DNA of 64,000 nt. It comes from Sepioteuthis lessoniana. Its lineage: Eukaryota; Mollusca; Cephalopoda; Myopsida; Loliginidae. Shown here in pieces: positions 22,140 through 33,934 of this stretch. The stretch covers positions 33,907,422 to 33,971,421 of the forward strand of contig OY757947.1 of assembly GCA_963585895.1 (NCBI GenBank), read 5' to 3'. The position numbers were made by a program, and so were the translations under genes. Position 1 is the first letter of the stretch; each line of letters begins with the position of its first letter. The notes beneath the pieces were generated by a model. The model had not been told where the DNA came from. It ran no database searches and saw only the letters and a list, made by a program, of their open reading frames with translations.

Positions 22140-22275
22140 TCACCTTTAGCTGAGCGGATAAAGGGGTTCATACATTTCCCGAGGGGTTAATCTGAAAGTG
22201 AACATAATAGCGCACCTGGAGTTCGAACTTGCTTACCACTATGTCACAGTTCAACTCGTTAGCCACAATGCTACG
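22140..22275 (-). mobile_element. SINE-C fragment, head and middle
   Basis: The minus strand has box A within TAGCATTGTGGCTAACGAG, box B GTTCGAACTCC, then TTCACTTTCAG and CGGGAAATGTATGAACCC. The linker and hairpin are missing. Confidence 0.65.
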
Positions 22276-22721
22276 TTTACTAGCTTGACTCTTCAGTTGA
22301 CATTAAAGTAATGGAAGTGAAAAACTGGTCTAAGCTCATCCGAGATCCAGAGCGAGAATCTTAACACTTCCTTGAGATGTTTGAAGATTGATACTTTCTC
22401 TTTTCTTAATCTGAAACAAGGACATCCTGGTCGATTCTCTTCGGCCAGGTGCGTTTTACTGTGAATAATACAGCCAATATTATCGTTGATTAAAAGAATT
22501 TCCTTTCCGAATGTATATAATGCACCCAGAAATACTGCACATGAATTTAACATTAAATGGTTTGATGTGCCATTAAACAAAATAGCCAAAAACAAACCGT
22601 TCAAATAGGTCTGTTAAAAAGTTTTTTCTTATTTGAAAGGGCAGTGTAAAAAAAGAAAAAAATGTATAATCATGAAATAACTCAAGATGTATTGACATAC
22701 TATTAAACTCAAAGACGCCAG

Positions 22722-22959
22722 TGGGTGTCCTCGTGGTGTAATGGTTAAAGCGATGGACAGCAGAATCGTAGTAAGCAAGTTCGTACTCCAGTCGCGCTAT
22801 TACGTTCACTTTCGGGCAAATACCCTTGGGAAATGTATGAACCCCCTCATCCTCCCAGCTATGGGTTAAACAGTACCACTACTGTTCTTCTAGGAGAATG
22901 GCTTTGGCATTAGATAACCTACAAAGGTTGACATGCCATAAATAAAGAAACCAAACCAA
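22722..22959 (+). mobile_element. SINE-B, complete with hairpin tail and 13-bp TSD
   Basis: Head GGTGTCCTCGTGGTGTAATG, box B variant GTTCGTACTCC, middle, linker ACTGTTCTTCTAGGAGAATG, hairpin module (TGGCAT, AACC, GGTT, ATGCCA) and tail AAATAAAGAAACCAAACCAA. TSD TCAAAGACGCCAG lies at 22709-22721 and 22960-22972. It is closely similar to the 6885 copy. A lone decayed hairpin module also sits at 22548-22580. Confidence 0.92.
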
Positions 22960-23017
22960 TCAAAGACGCCAGGTTCATTTCCTAAAACATATGCCATTAA
23001 ACCATTATATATATAGT

Positions 23018-23265
23018 ACAAGTTAGTGACCATAGTCGAGGGTGACCCGAAGGCTCTCTTTTCAATAGCTACTACACCTAGGTGTAGGGGAGGGCGCTAC
23101 TCTTTTCCATGGATTGTTCCTCTTTACCCTTGATCCGTATAATACTGAGTGTTAAGCAAGGTGGCATCAACTACCATTTTTGAGTCTTTGGTATGACTTT
23201 ACCTGGGATTGAACCCCAGTTTCTCAATTCATTGGCGAACACGTTACCCTCAAGAAAATGGGCCG
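23018..23265 (-). mobile_element. SINE-E copy
   Basis: The minus strand has a head with GTTCGCCAATGAATTGAG, box B GGTTCAATCC, AGGTAAAGTCATACC, AGACTCAAAAATGG, AACACTCAGTATTATACGG, then CCTACACCTAGGTGTAGTAG near the 3' end and CCTTCGGGTCACCCTCGAC. Confidence 0.8.
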
Positions 23266-23396
23266 TGGCCCGACCGATAATCTTAAAAATACATTAGGGT
23301 ATTTTCGAGCGGTCTTAAACGAACCAATATTTGGAAGGGAAGTTGTATTTGTTTTGTTTTCTAAAACGCCCCATAAAGCGTCATCAAGGGGGTTAA

Positions 23397-23616
23397 AGCT
23401 GATTGCATTTCACATAGCACTAATACCCTTGGGGAAGGTATGAATCCAATTATTCTCCCTCCAGCTATGGGTAAATAGTAGGACAGACTAGGTTCTTCAG
23501 CCTTGGTTAGGCAACTAGTTTAGGAGAAGGAAAACTCTGAATTCAAACCTGTTAAACTCCGCTTAAAAATTGACCTTGTGTCATATCCTGCCCGAGTGGA
23601 GGGGTTGGTAAATAGT
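23397..23616 (+). mobile_element. SINE-A, 5' truncated, 14-bp TSD
   Basis: Begins in the A middle (AGCTGATTGCATTTCACATA) without a tRNA-like head and runs to GGAGGGGTTGGTAAATAGT. TSD ATCAAGGGGGTTAA lies at 23383-23396 and 23617-23630. Truncation plus TSD is the signature of target-primed reverse transcription. The target sits in a 61-codon frame (23258-23443) that has no recognisable product. Confidence 0.93.
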
Positions 23617-23989
23617 ATCAAGGGGGTTAAGGTCTGGGCTTTAAGGGAGGCCATAAATAAACTCAAATAATTTCAGAATATTTTTGGCTTGGTTTCGTGT
23701 CAAAGCAAGTCATAGATTCTTTGTCATTTCTTTTCTTGCTCACTCATATTGGGCTGAATTTTAATGAAAGAAAGTACTTGAAAAATAGAGTTAATCATGA
23801 AAATTTAGATTTATCCCGTTTTTTTATTTTTTTAATTGAACTAATCACACTAAAAACTTTTAAAGATTATTCCATATCTTACTTCAGCACCCTGTGGGTG
23901 CAATTTAGTGTCATACCAAGAACACCCCGTTTGGGGATACCGACAGCTTATTCTTAGCTTCATCAACAAGCCAGCAATTTAATGAGGAG

Positions 23990-24270
23990 GGTGAGGATAA
24001 AAATGCGGTTGGTGACGTTATTGATGATGGTGGTGGTGATGCTGCTGGTGGTAGTGGGGGGGTGTAAAAATATTTCGATCCATCTAGCAATCAAAACAGC
24101 AATCAATTATTGATCTTCGTAGCTATGCAACGGCTTCTTTTCATCTTTGTTTGCTGGCTCGCACGTGCAGTTCTCCTTCACCACCATCCCCACACCACTC
24201 ACCCGTCTCCACCCGACTCCCCCATCTCCACCCGACTCACCCATCTCCACCCGACTCACCCACGCTTTCG
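23990..24270. repeat. GGT-rich tract and 24-bp CCACCCGACTC minisatellite
   Basis: GGTGGT steps lie at 24009-24062. Three units of CATCTCCACCCGACTC with CCC or ACC spacers lie at about 24198-24263. Pro/Ser-rich open frames here reflect the repeat. 23631-23990 shows nothing recognisable. Confidence 0.75.
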
Positions 24271-24489
24271 CCGGCCTATTGCGTAATTTCATTTCTACTA
24301 AAAAAAAAAAGCCTCGATAGAAATTTTTCGAATCCCAAAATACCAAATGGGATTGAAGCGTTGCTCCAATTGACAGCACTTTATTAGGTGTGTCCTGGAA
24401 TTACCATCAAGTCAAAAAATCTTTTTCAAATAAATTAGCCTTCCTAGGGTAATTGCTCCTTAGCGACTTCCAAAGTACTTTCCTTGTAC

Positions 24490-25915
24490 TAATAATAATC
24501 CTTAGTAAACATTTAGAGCTTCAGGTAACTATTCTTAATACAAATAATTTACAGTTATATGCTTTCAAGTAACTAATAATAATAATCTTTAGTAAACAAT
24601 TAGAGCTTCAGGTAACTATTCTTAATACAAATAATTTACAGTTATATGCTTTCAAGTAACTAATAATAATAATAATCCTTAGTAAACAATTAGAGCTTCA
24701 AGTAACTATTCTTAATACAAATAATTTACAGTTCTATGCTTTCAAGTAACTAATAATAATAATAATCCTTAGTAAACAATTAGAGCTTCAAGTAACTATT
24801 CTTAATACAAATAATTTACAGTTCTATGATTTCAAGTAACCAATAATAATAATCCTTAGTAAACAATTCTAGCTTCAAGTAACTATTCTTAATACAAATA
24901 ATTTACTGTTCTATGATTTCAGGTAACTAATAATAATAATAATCCTTAGTAAACAATTAGAGCTTCAAGTAACTATTCTTAATACAAATAATTTACAGTT
25001 ATATGCTTTCAAGTAACTAATAATAATAATAATCCTTAGTAAACAATTAGAGCTTCAAGTAACTATTCTTAACTCAAATAATTTACAGTTATATGCTTTC
25101 AAGTAACTAATAATAATAATAATCCTTAGTAAACAATTAGAGCTTCAAGTAACTATTCTTAATACAAATAATTTACAGTTATATGCTTTCAAGTAACTAA
25201 TAATAATAATAATCCTTAGTAAACAATTAGAGCTTCAAGTAACTATTCTTAATACAAATAATTTACAGTTATATGCTTTCAAGTAACTAATAATAATAAT
25301 AATCCTTAGTAAACAATTAGAGCTTCAAGTAACTATTCTTAATACAAATAATTTACAGTTATATGCTTTCAAGTAACTAATAATAATAATAATCCTTAGT
25401 AAACAATTAGAGCTTCAAGTAACTATTCTTAATACAAATAATTTACAGTTATATGCTTTCAAGTAACTAATAATAATAATAATCCTTAGTAAACAATTAG
25501 AGCTTCAAGTAACTATTCTTAATACAAATAATTTACAGTTATATGCTTTCAAGTAACTAATAATAATAATAATCCTTAGTAAACAATTAGAGCTTCAAGT
25601 AACTATTCTTAATACAAATAATTTACAGTTATATGCTTTCAAGTAACTAATAATAATAATAATCCTTAGTAAACAATTAGAGCTTCAAGTAACTATTCTT
25701 AATACAAATAATTTACAGTTATATGCTTTCAAGTAACTAATAATAATAATAATCCTTAGTAAACAATTAGAGCTTCAAGTAACTATTCTTAATACAAATA
25801 ATTTACAGTTATATGCTTTCAAGTAACTAATAATAATAATAATCCTTAGTAAACAATTAGAGCTTCAAGTAACTATTCTTAATACAAATAATTTATAGAT
25901 ATATGGTTTCAAATA
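24490..25915. repeat. 90-bp satellite, 16 units
   Basis: AGCTTCA(A/G)GTAACTATTC recurs at 24517, 24604, 24694, 24784, 24871, 24961 and then every 90 bp to 25861. Each unit contains (TAA)n, TCCTTAGTAAACAATTAG, CTTAATACAAATAATTTAC and AGTTATATGCTTTCAAGTAA. The first five intervals are 87 or 90 bp, differing by one TAA triplet and with more substitutions. Units from 25051 onward are almost identical. It matches no other repeat here and lacks the hairpin motif. Confidence 0.97.
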
Positions 25916-25919
25916 TTCC

Positions 25920-27885
25920 AATCTAATACAAATAAATTTTCCACATATCTATTTTCTCTTTGGTTTTGGTTTTTGGGGAGGTTTTTTGGGGGGGGATCTT
26001 TTTCGATGTTTATTTTTTGTTGTTTTTTTGTGGGGTGGGTCCAAAGCCATTTGTCAGTAATCTTTCTAGATTGTTATAAGAAGTTTCGTTGCTTCAGTCA
26101 CGATCGGAAACCTCTCCCTGTTTTAATGTCAATTCTAATAGTTGGAAATGTTAGAATACGCAGAGCCATAAATAAGGGTCTTAAAACACCTAAGATACGT
26201 GATGTTTTATTTTTAAAAAACCTTAACTGAGATATGAAGAAAAGAGGCGACGGAAAATGATATGGTGTCGTTGTATATCCATTCGTTAAATAAAAATCAT
26301 TTTCTGGCCATACATATAATCTCTGTTTTATATATATATATACATGGGGGGGGGTTGGATGGGGGGAAGAAATTATATCATAAATCTAGAACTATCTGTA
26401 AATGAAACTGAAAGAAAGCAAAATAGTTTCCTAATGAGTTACAATTATGAAACACTATTTATGTATGGGAGTTTATTTGATGACTTAAATTCCATGCAAT
26501 GCCAACAAAATTTTCTCTCATCCATCATTGATTCACCCTCCCATTCTTCTGGGGTGGAAAAAAAAAAAAAAATCTGTCCTGATTGGAAATTTTAACTAAG
26601 TAGCATGGGATTGTTTAATAGATTTAACATCATACAAATCAATCTTTAGTCTATTCAGTAAAATAATAAAGTTATTTTATTTAAAAGAAAAGAAAAAAAA
26701 AACGGCAAAACTATGTTAAGTCTGGCACAAAGAAATGAGGTGAGGATCAAATTCACTATGAGTTTTTCAACTGCTTCTTACAAAAAACATCCCAGATATT
26801 TTATAGTTCTTCAAAAGTAGCACAATATGCATTTGTCAAAAACGGTTTTTTTTTTATAGTATAAATATAAATATTCATATCTTACTTAGTATACTTTAGG
26901 AATTGATATTATTTAATATGAGGAAGTATACATAGGTTTATTGGTGTGTATAAGAAATAGTTTTTATTTGTTATTTATTTCTATACAGAAATGAATACAT
27001 TGGCTGGGAGAGGTCAGCTTTTAAGTAGACACTCCCAAATTTTGAAAAGATATAACTCATCATCCTGTGCTGCAAACACTTGATTTACTTGTACAAAAAT
27101 ATTCCTTTTATGAACATTCATGTGTAATCAGTCTGTGATCTATGTTGTAGAATATTCATATTAGGGAAAGTTTAGGTTAAGCAAATTTATATTATCAATA
27201 TACATGAGACCCATGTGACTGCTAATAAATCTACTAATAATAATATTGTGTTCTTTTTTGTTTCAGATTTGAAAATAGTATAATACTATAAATACTATAA
27301 AAAGTATTAATACTCGATCACAATGCCTTGGACAAGAGAGGAAAAATATTTTGCGTCACTACGTAGTTGGAGACAAAATCACTCAACACTGTCTCAAAAT
27401 ATATACAACCCGCTAATACGATAATGATTTATTACTGAGACAAGAAACTTTTTAAAAAGATTGCATGTCCTCGATCTGATATAATAACAATTAAAAAAAA
27501 GCATTGATGTCTCTAGTTCAAAGGATGTATTTTTACAGAACGAATTCCAAATGACCCCTAATTACCGTGTTTAGTGTCAGGTGTATGACAGGAAACTGAA
27601 CCCGCTTGTTTGATTTTAAGGCTACTAAACTGATACAAAAATAAGATGAATTTAAAGTCTGTTCCTGCAGTTAATCGATATTACAAGCAAGATGTTTATA
27701 TTTTAATGCAAGATGAAAACACATTACTGGACATCAGACCTAATGAACTGTTCCTAAAGAGAACTTTATCTTTTGAGAGATTCACCTACATCTTTACAAA
27801 TCTTTCTTTGATCCTGTTGGGTAAAATCATTTTCCTCTTCAGTAAAAGTCAATTTGTTTTCAGAGTTTTATTCCTCCTTGAGCAC
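25920..27885. other. No recognisable gene; ordinary AT-rich DNA
   Basis: Short G runs (25990-26050, 26345-26365) and A runs. Open frames of 83-134 codons (25973-26230, 26344-26595, 27646-28050) have no recognisable domain. The last runs into a minisatellite and a LINE tail, so it is very likely chance. A pyrimidine tract ending TTTGTTTCAG at about 27266 resembles a splice acceptor, but nothing supports an exon. Confidence 0.55.
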
Positions 27886-27894
27886 TTGCGTTAC

Positions 27895-28812
27895 AAGTCT
27901 TGGGAGGTTATAATACCTTTCAAAATTTTGAATGGCTCAAAATACCTTTCAAAATATTGGGGTCATAATACCTTTCAAAGTTTTGAGAGATCATCACCAT
28001 CATCATCATCATGTCGTGCCGCTAGCACGGATATCCCTGACCCTCTCTAGCCACTTTTCCCTATCGTTCATCGCCTCCGGCAGGTCTTCAGGGCTACATC
28101 CCGTATCCTCACACAGCTGCTGTATGTATGTTCAAGCTGGTCGTCCTGTTTTAGCTCGGCCATATGTGGGGGTCCAAAGGAGTACATCACTTATGAGCTC
28201 GTCCCTGCTCCTCCAGCTGTGTCCTGCGTGCCTGGTTCGTCTAACTTGGATAGTTTTCGTGATGGGATGCAGGTGGCCGTATAGTTGGTGCTTTGTTGGG
28301 TGTTGCCGCCAGGACTTGTTTAATATTGCTCGCAACATTCTTGTGTAGTTGCCTTTTAGCTTCTTCTCCAGCCGTTTTGTTAGCGTTCAAGTGGTGCTTC
28401 CATACAGCAGTATCGACACGACCGCTGCTTGGAAGAAACTAATACTCTTCAAAAGCTTGGGAGGTCATAATAAATTTCAAAGTTTTGAGAGGTCATAATA
28501 CCTTTCAAGTCTTGGGAGGTCATACCTTTCAATATTTTGAGAGGTCATCATACCTTTCAAGATCTTGGAAGATCATATTACCTTTCAACCTTTTGAGAAG
28601 TCATAATACCTTTCAAGTCTTGGGAGGTCATAATACCTTTCAATATTTTGAGAGGTCATAATACCTTTCAAGATCTTGGAAGATCATATTACCTTTCAAC
28701 GTATTGAAAGTTTATGATATAAGTTTTCAGAGTTCATTATACTTTTCAAAGTTTTAGAGGTCACTCTTTTCAAAGTTTTGGGTGGTCATCATATCTTTCA
28801 AGTCTATTAAAT
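27895..28812. repeat. GAGGTCATAATACCTTTCAA minisatellite split by a LINE
   Basis: Units of about 26-34 bp alternate TTTTGAGAGGTCATAATACC with TCTTGGGAGGTCATAATACC, each followed by TTTCAA. They occur at 27895-28000 and 28445-28812. The LINE 3' end at 28000-28440 interrupts the array. Confidence 0.88.
28000..28440 (-). pseudogene. LINE reverse transcriptase C-terminus and 3' end
   Basis: Minus-strand coding similarity: ATCCGTGCTAGCGGCACGAC end, then KTIQVRRTRHAGHSWRSRDE and TPTYGRAKTGRPA, and further upstream MLRAILNKSWRQHPTKHQLY. A SFFQAAV-type end lies near 28420-28440. The trinucleotide tail (CATCATCATCAT on plus, 27996-28010) marks the 3' end. The 5' end is truncated within the region where other copies continue with KSSFFQAAVLSILLYG. 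Confidence 0.85.
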
Positions 28813-29095
28813 ATACCAATACTTATCATTACCTCTGGTTCTGACATCCAAGAAATGTGGAGAACCGGAACGTTCCTATTATTCCCATGTCAATTTTACC
28901 TGTTACGAACCTATCCATAATTCAAATTTAAAATGTTAAAATTATTAGCATTATATTGAAATACTCGAAATCATACAACTGAATATATTTTGTATTGGAT
29001 ATGATTGCTTTAAACCCTACAAAGAATAAATAAAATAGGAACAATTACTTGAAACCATATCATTATTATTATTAAAAAGCTTCATTCAAAATTAA
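28812..29095. other. No recognisable gene
   Basis: AT-rich with a short ATT/TTA tract. No family match. Confidence 0.4.
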
Positions 29096-29445
29096 ATAGC
29101 ACCCTGTCAGCGAGGCCTAGAATATGTTGATTGTATCCTCTGACGTCACCTCAAAAATCCAGTGTCCTAGTTAAAACACTAAACCGCATCTGATCGTGAA
29201 AATCCAGTTCTGGGGTTTGTGTGGAGTAGCTTTTCTCTTTGCCACTCAGTAGATTTTCTTTGACCCTCAGTGTTGGTAACTATTTGGGTCCCATCTAGGG
29301 GTCAAACAGAACTGTTTAAAAATTATTCCTATTCGATAGGACCGTGCGTAAAAAAATAGTATGAACGTACAATGAATGCGATTCCTAAACCTCCGGGTAT
29401 CAAATAACCCTAGACGGGTTGTCATGGCATTAGAATCAATCCATC
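29095..29445 (+). mobile_element. Element D, old decayed copy
   Basis: Remnants in the right order: CAGTGTCCTAGTTAAAACAC, CATCTGATCGTGAAAATCCA, GGGTCCCATCTAGGGGTCAA, ACAGAACTGTTTAAA, then a hairpin module with AACCC/GGGTT inner stem at 29395-29435 and tail AGAATCAATCC. The minisatellite is short. A similar old copy lies at 42740-43200. Confidence 0.55.
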
Positions 29446-29754
29446 AGTCTTTTTAAATATTGATTTCGATTAATTCAACATTTTTCTAACGAATTTTTGT
29501 ATCTTTTTTCAGGTAAGTGATATTTCTTCTTGGTGTTTTAAGGCGATTTCAAAAAACCCATTTCACAGGTAAAAGAAATATTTTACTTATTTCAATGTAT
29601 ATATCTTCACATACATTTAATCTCATTCTTCTCTTATACTGAGGCGATTGAAGATACCCATTTCACAGATTAAAGATATTTGACTTGTTTCGATATTTTC
29701 TTGGGTCACAAAGAACAGGCAAACATACACTTAGTACACGTAATCGTGAGTTTT

Positions 29755-29798
29755 TCATTAAAAGAAAGAAAGAAAGAAAGAAAGAAAGAAAATTTTGT

Positions 29799-29859
<61 letters not shown>

Positions 29860-29992
29860 ATATATATATATATATATTAGTAATTTTCGGATGCGTATGA
29901 ACGCCTCTCTCGGTTAATGAGATTTTATTTTATTATAATCTAAAAGTCTCTCTCTATTTCTCTCCCTCTGTCTGTCTGTCTGTCTGTTTCTA

Positions 29993-30029
<37 letters not shown>

Positions 30030-30135
30030 GCATTGTATCAGTGTTGGTTGTCACTAAATCACTTTTTGGGTTTGTGGCGAACCAAGTGCAATATAATGAG
30101 GAGAGTGCTCAATATCTGTGATAGAGCTATTATAC

Positions 30136-30183
<48 letters not shown>

Positions 30184-30185
30184 AA
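29755..30185. repeat. Microsatellite cluster
   Basis: (GAAA)n 29761-29790, (CT)n 29801-29855 into (TA)n to 29877, CT/TGTC tract 29946-30003, (TA)n 30004-30029, (ATA)n/(AAT)n 30137-30187. 29446-29755 holds two partial repeats of AAGG-type sequence (GGCGATT..AAA.ACCCATTTCACAG at 29543 and 29643) and nothing coding. Confidence 0.9.
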
Positions 30186-30240
30186 TACATAATAAGTTTA
30201 TATATTTAATGCCATGGAATTTAGTCTGCGACCCCTGGGT

Positions 30241-30284
30241 TTTATGGAGTTTTTACAAAACCAGTTTTGTAAAAACTCCATAAA
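30241..30284. repeat. Perfect inverted repeat, 21-bp arms, 2-bp loop
   Basis: The left arm (30241-30261) begins TTTATGGAG and ends CAAAAC. After a CA loop the right arm (30264-30284) is its exact reverse complement. It is not obviously part of another family here. Confidence 0.95.
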
Positions 30285-30319
30285 TGTGTATGTATATGTA
30301 TATCCAAAATAAAGAAACG

Positions 30320-31080
30320 CATATTGCTTCTTCCTTGTTTCTTTTCTTTTCTCTTTGTCTTGTTCCTTTCTTTTTCCATCCTTACTCCCGTCTTTCTTTC
30401 CATCTTTCTTTCCTTCTACCTCACTTCCTTGTGTTCTTCTTTCTTTCTTCCACATTGTCTTCTTCATGCTTAAATCTCTCACTCTCTCTCTCTCTCTCTC
30501 TTATTCGTTCCATCTTTCTGTTTTTCTTGCATTCCTCTCTCTCTCACACACACCCTATTCATTTTCACTCTCTCTTTCACTCTTCTTTTATCCTTTCACT
30601 CTCTCACTCTCTCTCTCTCTCTCTTTTATTCGTTCCATCTTTCTGTTTTTCTTGCATTCCTCTCTCTCTCACACACACCCAATTCATTTTCACTCTCTCT
30701 TTCACTCTTCTTTTATCCTTTCACTCTCTCACTCTCTCTCTCTCTCTCTCTTTTATTCGTTCCATCTTTCTGTTTTTCTTGCATTCCTCTCTCTCTCACA
30801 CACACCCTATTCATTTTCACTCTCTCTTTTACTCTCTTTCACTCTTCTTTTATCCTTTCACACTCTCTCACTCTCTCTCTCTCTCTCTCTCTACTCTCTT
30901 TTATTCGTTCCATCTTTCTGTTTTTCTTGCATTCCTCTCTCTCTCTCTCACACACACACACCCCCATTCATTTTTACTCTCCCTTTCACTCTCTCCCTCG
31001 TGCTACCTCTTCTTTTATCCTTACATCTCTTTCTATTTTGTATTTCTTTTCTTCTTTCCTTTATTTCTTTTTTTTTTAAT
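30320..31080. repeat. Pyrimidine-rich tandem repeat, about 125-150 bp unit
   Basis: TTATTCGTTCCATCTTTCTG recurs at 30501, 30624, 30753 and 30901. Each unit contains TTTTTCTTGCATTCC, (CT)n, (CA)n and TTTATCCTTTCA(C). Flanks are C/T-rich. The 246- and 290-codon open frames over it are Ser/Leu/Phe-rich with repeats such as SFIRSIFLFFLHSSLSHTH. They follow from the DNA repeat, not from selection I can see. Confidence 0.92.
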
Positions 31081-31274
31081 TTCAAACTTCACTGATTTCA
31101 GTTGCCAATTTTGTTTTGTTTTTTATCCTTACATAACTCTATTGATTTCAGTCTGAAAATTATTTCACATTTTTTTACGACTTAATTTGTTTTGACATCA
31201 CTTTGTTAATTCTTTTCTTCCAGTTTTTTCAACTTGTATTTAATTGTTTTCTGAATTCACACACAAATATATAT

Positions 31275-31277
<3 letters not shown>

Positions 31278-31340
<63 letters not shown>

Positions 31341-31362
31341 GTGTGTGTGTGTGTGTGTATAC
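31278..31362. repeat. (TA)n(TG)n microsatellite
   Basis: TA steps to about 31335, then TG steps to about 31358. Confidence 0.95.
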
Positions 31363-31435
31363 ACTTCTGAAACAAATATCATAACCAGTGACATATGGCA
31401 AGAATGACTGCTAGTGTGTCGTAACACATTCATAA

Positions 31436-31560
31436 CATAAGAATAGGAGCCTCACCACTGAATGTAATTTATTGTCATAACCAGGACACTTCGTTTTGGA
31501 GAGGATCTTAGCCCTCTTCAGAAGGTGCAGCCTGCGTGTTCTAAGTTTAACCAAACTGGT
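31436..31560 (-). mobile_element. Element D body fragment
   Basis: Plus-strand order CTCACCACTGAATGTAATTT, TTGTCATAACCAGGACACTT and TCTTAGCCCTCTTCAGAAGG matches the 5' half of D in minus orientation. The rest is missing. Confidence 0.6.
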
Positions 31561-31584
31561 AAAAACCATATATATATATATATA

Positions 31585-31990
31585 TATATAGTCATCCATA
31601 GACAGACTGTTTCGTTCTATCAGAACTCTTCAGTGTGGCTAGACACGCAGGACGCTCGAAGCCGGGATCGAAACCCGTCCAACTTTACGTTAGACTGTGT
31701 TTCAGACCACTCATCCACCAAGCGAACCACGTTGGCTAAGGGAATTTTAAGGTATTTTTATTTTTAGAAACAGCAGCAGCAGCCTTTGTTTACTTTTTTT
31801 TTTCTTTTTTTTAATGCCCTATCGGCTACCAGAGGGCTCAATTCTTTCGAATTCTAGCGGCGGCGGCAGACTGTTTCTTTGTATCACAACTTTTCAGTGT
31901 GGTTAGACGGGCGAAACCCGCCTAATTTTACGTCAGGGCGATGACTTACCCATAAGTCAGACAGCGAGTCAACGTCAGCTCGGGAATTTA
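31585..31990 (-). mobile_element. SINE-H doublet, first of two
   Basis: A SINE-H (31588-31745) reads on the minus strand: head CGCTTGGTGGATGAGTGGTC, box B GGGTTTCGATCCCGG, then GTCTAGCCACACTGAAGAG and TTCTGATAGAACGAAACAG. A spacer with GCAGCAGCAG and GCCCTATCGGCTACC follows. Then comes a decayed second H (31868-31985: TTTCAGTGTGGTTAGACG, GGCGAAACCCGCC). The same doublet with the same spacer recurs at 47690-48105. Confidence 0.78.
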
Positions 31991-32265
31991 ACGCATATGT
32001 AAAAACTTTCGTTGGTTTACATTTTGCGTATATATATTTACAAGGTAGTTTCTGTGAACCAGGGTTTCATGCTTTACACATTCGTCAGACGGAATTATTT
32101 TCAAAAATATACTGATTAGAATGGTTAATTTTTATTTTGAAGGTTGATTTTGTTTGTGTATATGTGTGCCTAAATTCGAGTGCTTTCGAATGTTAGTACG
32201 TTTCTATACGTGCTATCGCTCGCGTAAATATTTCTACAAATATTTACGCATCTATTGGCATAAAT

Positions 32266-32949
<684 letters not shown>

Positions 32950-32955
<6 letters not shown>

Positions 32956-33292
32956 AAGGCGAGCTGATAATACGGATTCTTTTGATTCTCTTGCCCTCTA
33001 CCTCTATCTATCAGTATCTGCTTAGAGCTGATGAATGTATGTTCGTGCTAATCGACTCAGTCTAGTGTGTCCATGTGTAGTAGTTGATTAGAGTTCGTTC
33101 TTACTTCGCCGTTAGACCCCCAGCAACTCTTGCTCGTCTTAATTAGATGTTTTGTATAATAGGAGGTAAGTGGCCATACAGATACTGTTTTTAGGGTACT
33201 ACTTCCAGGATTTGGTCCAAACAGTGCGCATGATTCTTGTGTTGTTTCCATCGCGCTTTTCCACCAAGCTTTCCGTTAAATTCCAAATGGTA
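32950..33292 (-). pseudogene. LINE fragment, second 3'-end subtype
   Basis: The minus strand carries decayed C-terminal coding sequence: TGGTCCAAATCCTGGAAGTA and GCCACTTACCTCCTATTATA correspond to the QLYGHLPPI region. Its 3' end reads GAATCCGTATTATCAGCTCG, then TTGGTTATGATA. The same 3' end is recognisable at 57395-57430, so this is a subtype distinct from the GATGAT-tailed copies. Confidence 0.7.
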
Positions 33293-33296
33293 AAAA

Positions 33297-33350
33297 AACA
33301 CACACAAAAACACACGCACACACATACACACACACATATATATATATATA
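33297..33350. repeat. (CA)n(TA)n microsatellite
   Basis: CACACA steps to about 33336, then TA steps to about 33355, immediately before a LINE tail. Confidence 0.95.
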
Positions 33351-33355
33351 TATAT

Positions 33356-33390
33356 TATAGTCATCATCATCAAGTCACGTATTTCCCTGA

Positions 33391-33449
<59 letters not shown>

Positions 33450-33828
33450 CGTTCCTTTCATCCATCGCTCCCGGCTGGTGCTCTAAACTGCATCCTGTCT
33501 CCACACATAACTGTTATGAGTAAGTTCTTGCTGGTCGACCAACACTGGCATGTCAAAGTGTAGTGCTCCATAGGAGAACGTCACTAATCAGTTCATCCTT
33601 TCTTCCTCAGCAGTGTCCTGCATGTCTTGTTCGTCTTTATTTATATGGTTTCAGAGATGGGAGGTAAGTGGCCGTACAGCTGTTGTTTCGCGAGGTGTTG
33701 TTCCTTGATTTGTTCAATATAGCTCGTTGTATTCTTGTGCAGTTGCCGTCAAGCCTTTTCTCTATGCGTTTTGTCAGCTTCCATGAGGTGCATCTATAGA
33801 ATAGTATTGATACAACTGCTGCTTGGAA

Positions 33829-33830
<2 letters not shown>
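33356..33830 (-). pseudogene. LINE reverse transcriptase C-terminus, with (CT)n insertion
   Basis: The 3' tail is CATCATCATCA on plus (33362-33372). Coding similarity on minus includes KTI-type, TRHAGHC-like and LTKRIEKRLDGNCTRIQRAI (33690-33790), up to FQAAVVSILFY at 33800-33830. A (CT)n array (33391-33445) has expanded within the terminal coding part. Frameshifts and stops are present. (TA)n(TG)n at 33829-33915 truncates the 5' side. Confidence 0.82.
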
Positions 33831-33916
<86 letters not shown>

Positions 33917-33930
33917 ACGTGCGTGTGTGA
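33830..33930. repeat. (TA)n(TG)n microsatellite
   Basis: A short TA run, then about 33 TG steps. Confidence 0.95.
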
Positions 33931-33934
33931 GAGA

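Noticed and set aside
24490-25915. CRISPR-like array
   Set aside because: Units are contiguous 90-bp repeats without distinct spacers, in a eukaryotic context.
27240-27300. Splice acceptor (pyrimidines then TTTGTTTCAG)
   Set aside because: Such strings are common in AT-rich DNA, and no coding exon follows.
27646-28050. 134-codon frame
   Set aside because: Runs through ordinary AT-rich DNA into a minisatellite and the antisense of a LINE tail. No recognisable domain.
30284-31156. Longest open frames in the window (246 and 290 codons), repetitive Ser/Leu/Phe/His protein
   Set aside because: The frames arise from a pyrimidine-rich DNA tandem repeat with CT and CA blocks. Two overlapping frames are open equally, and there is no codon pattern or domain supporting a protein.
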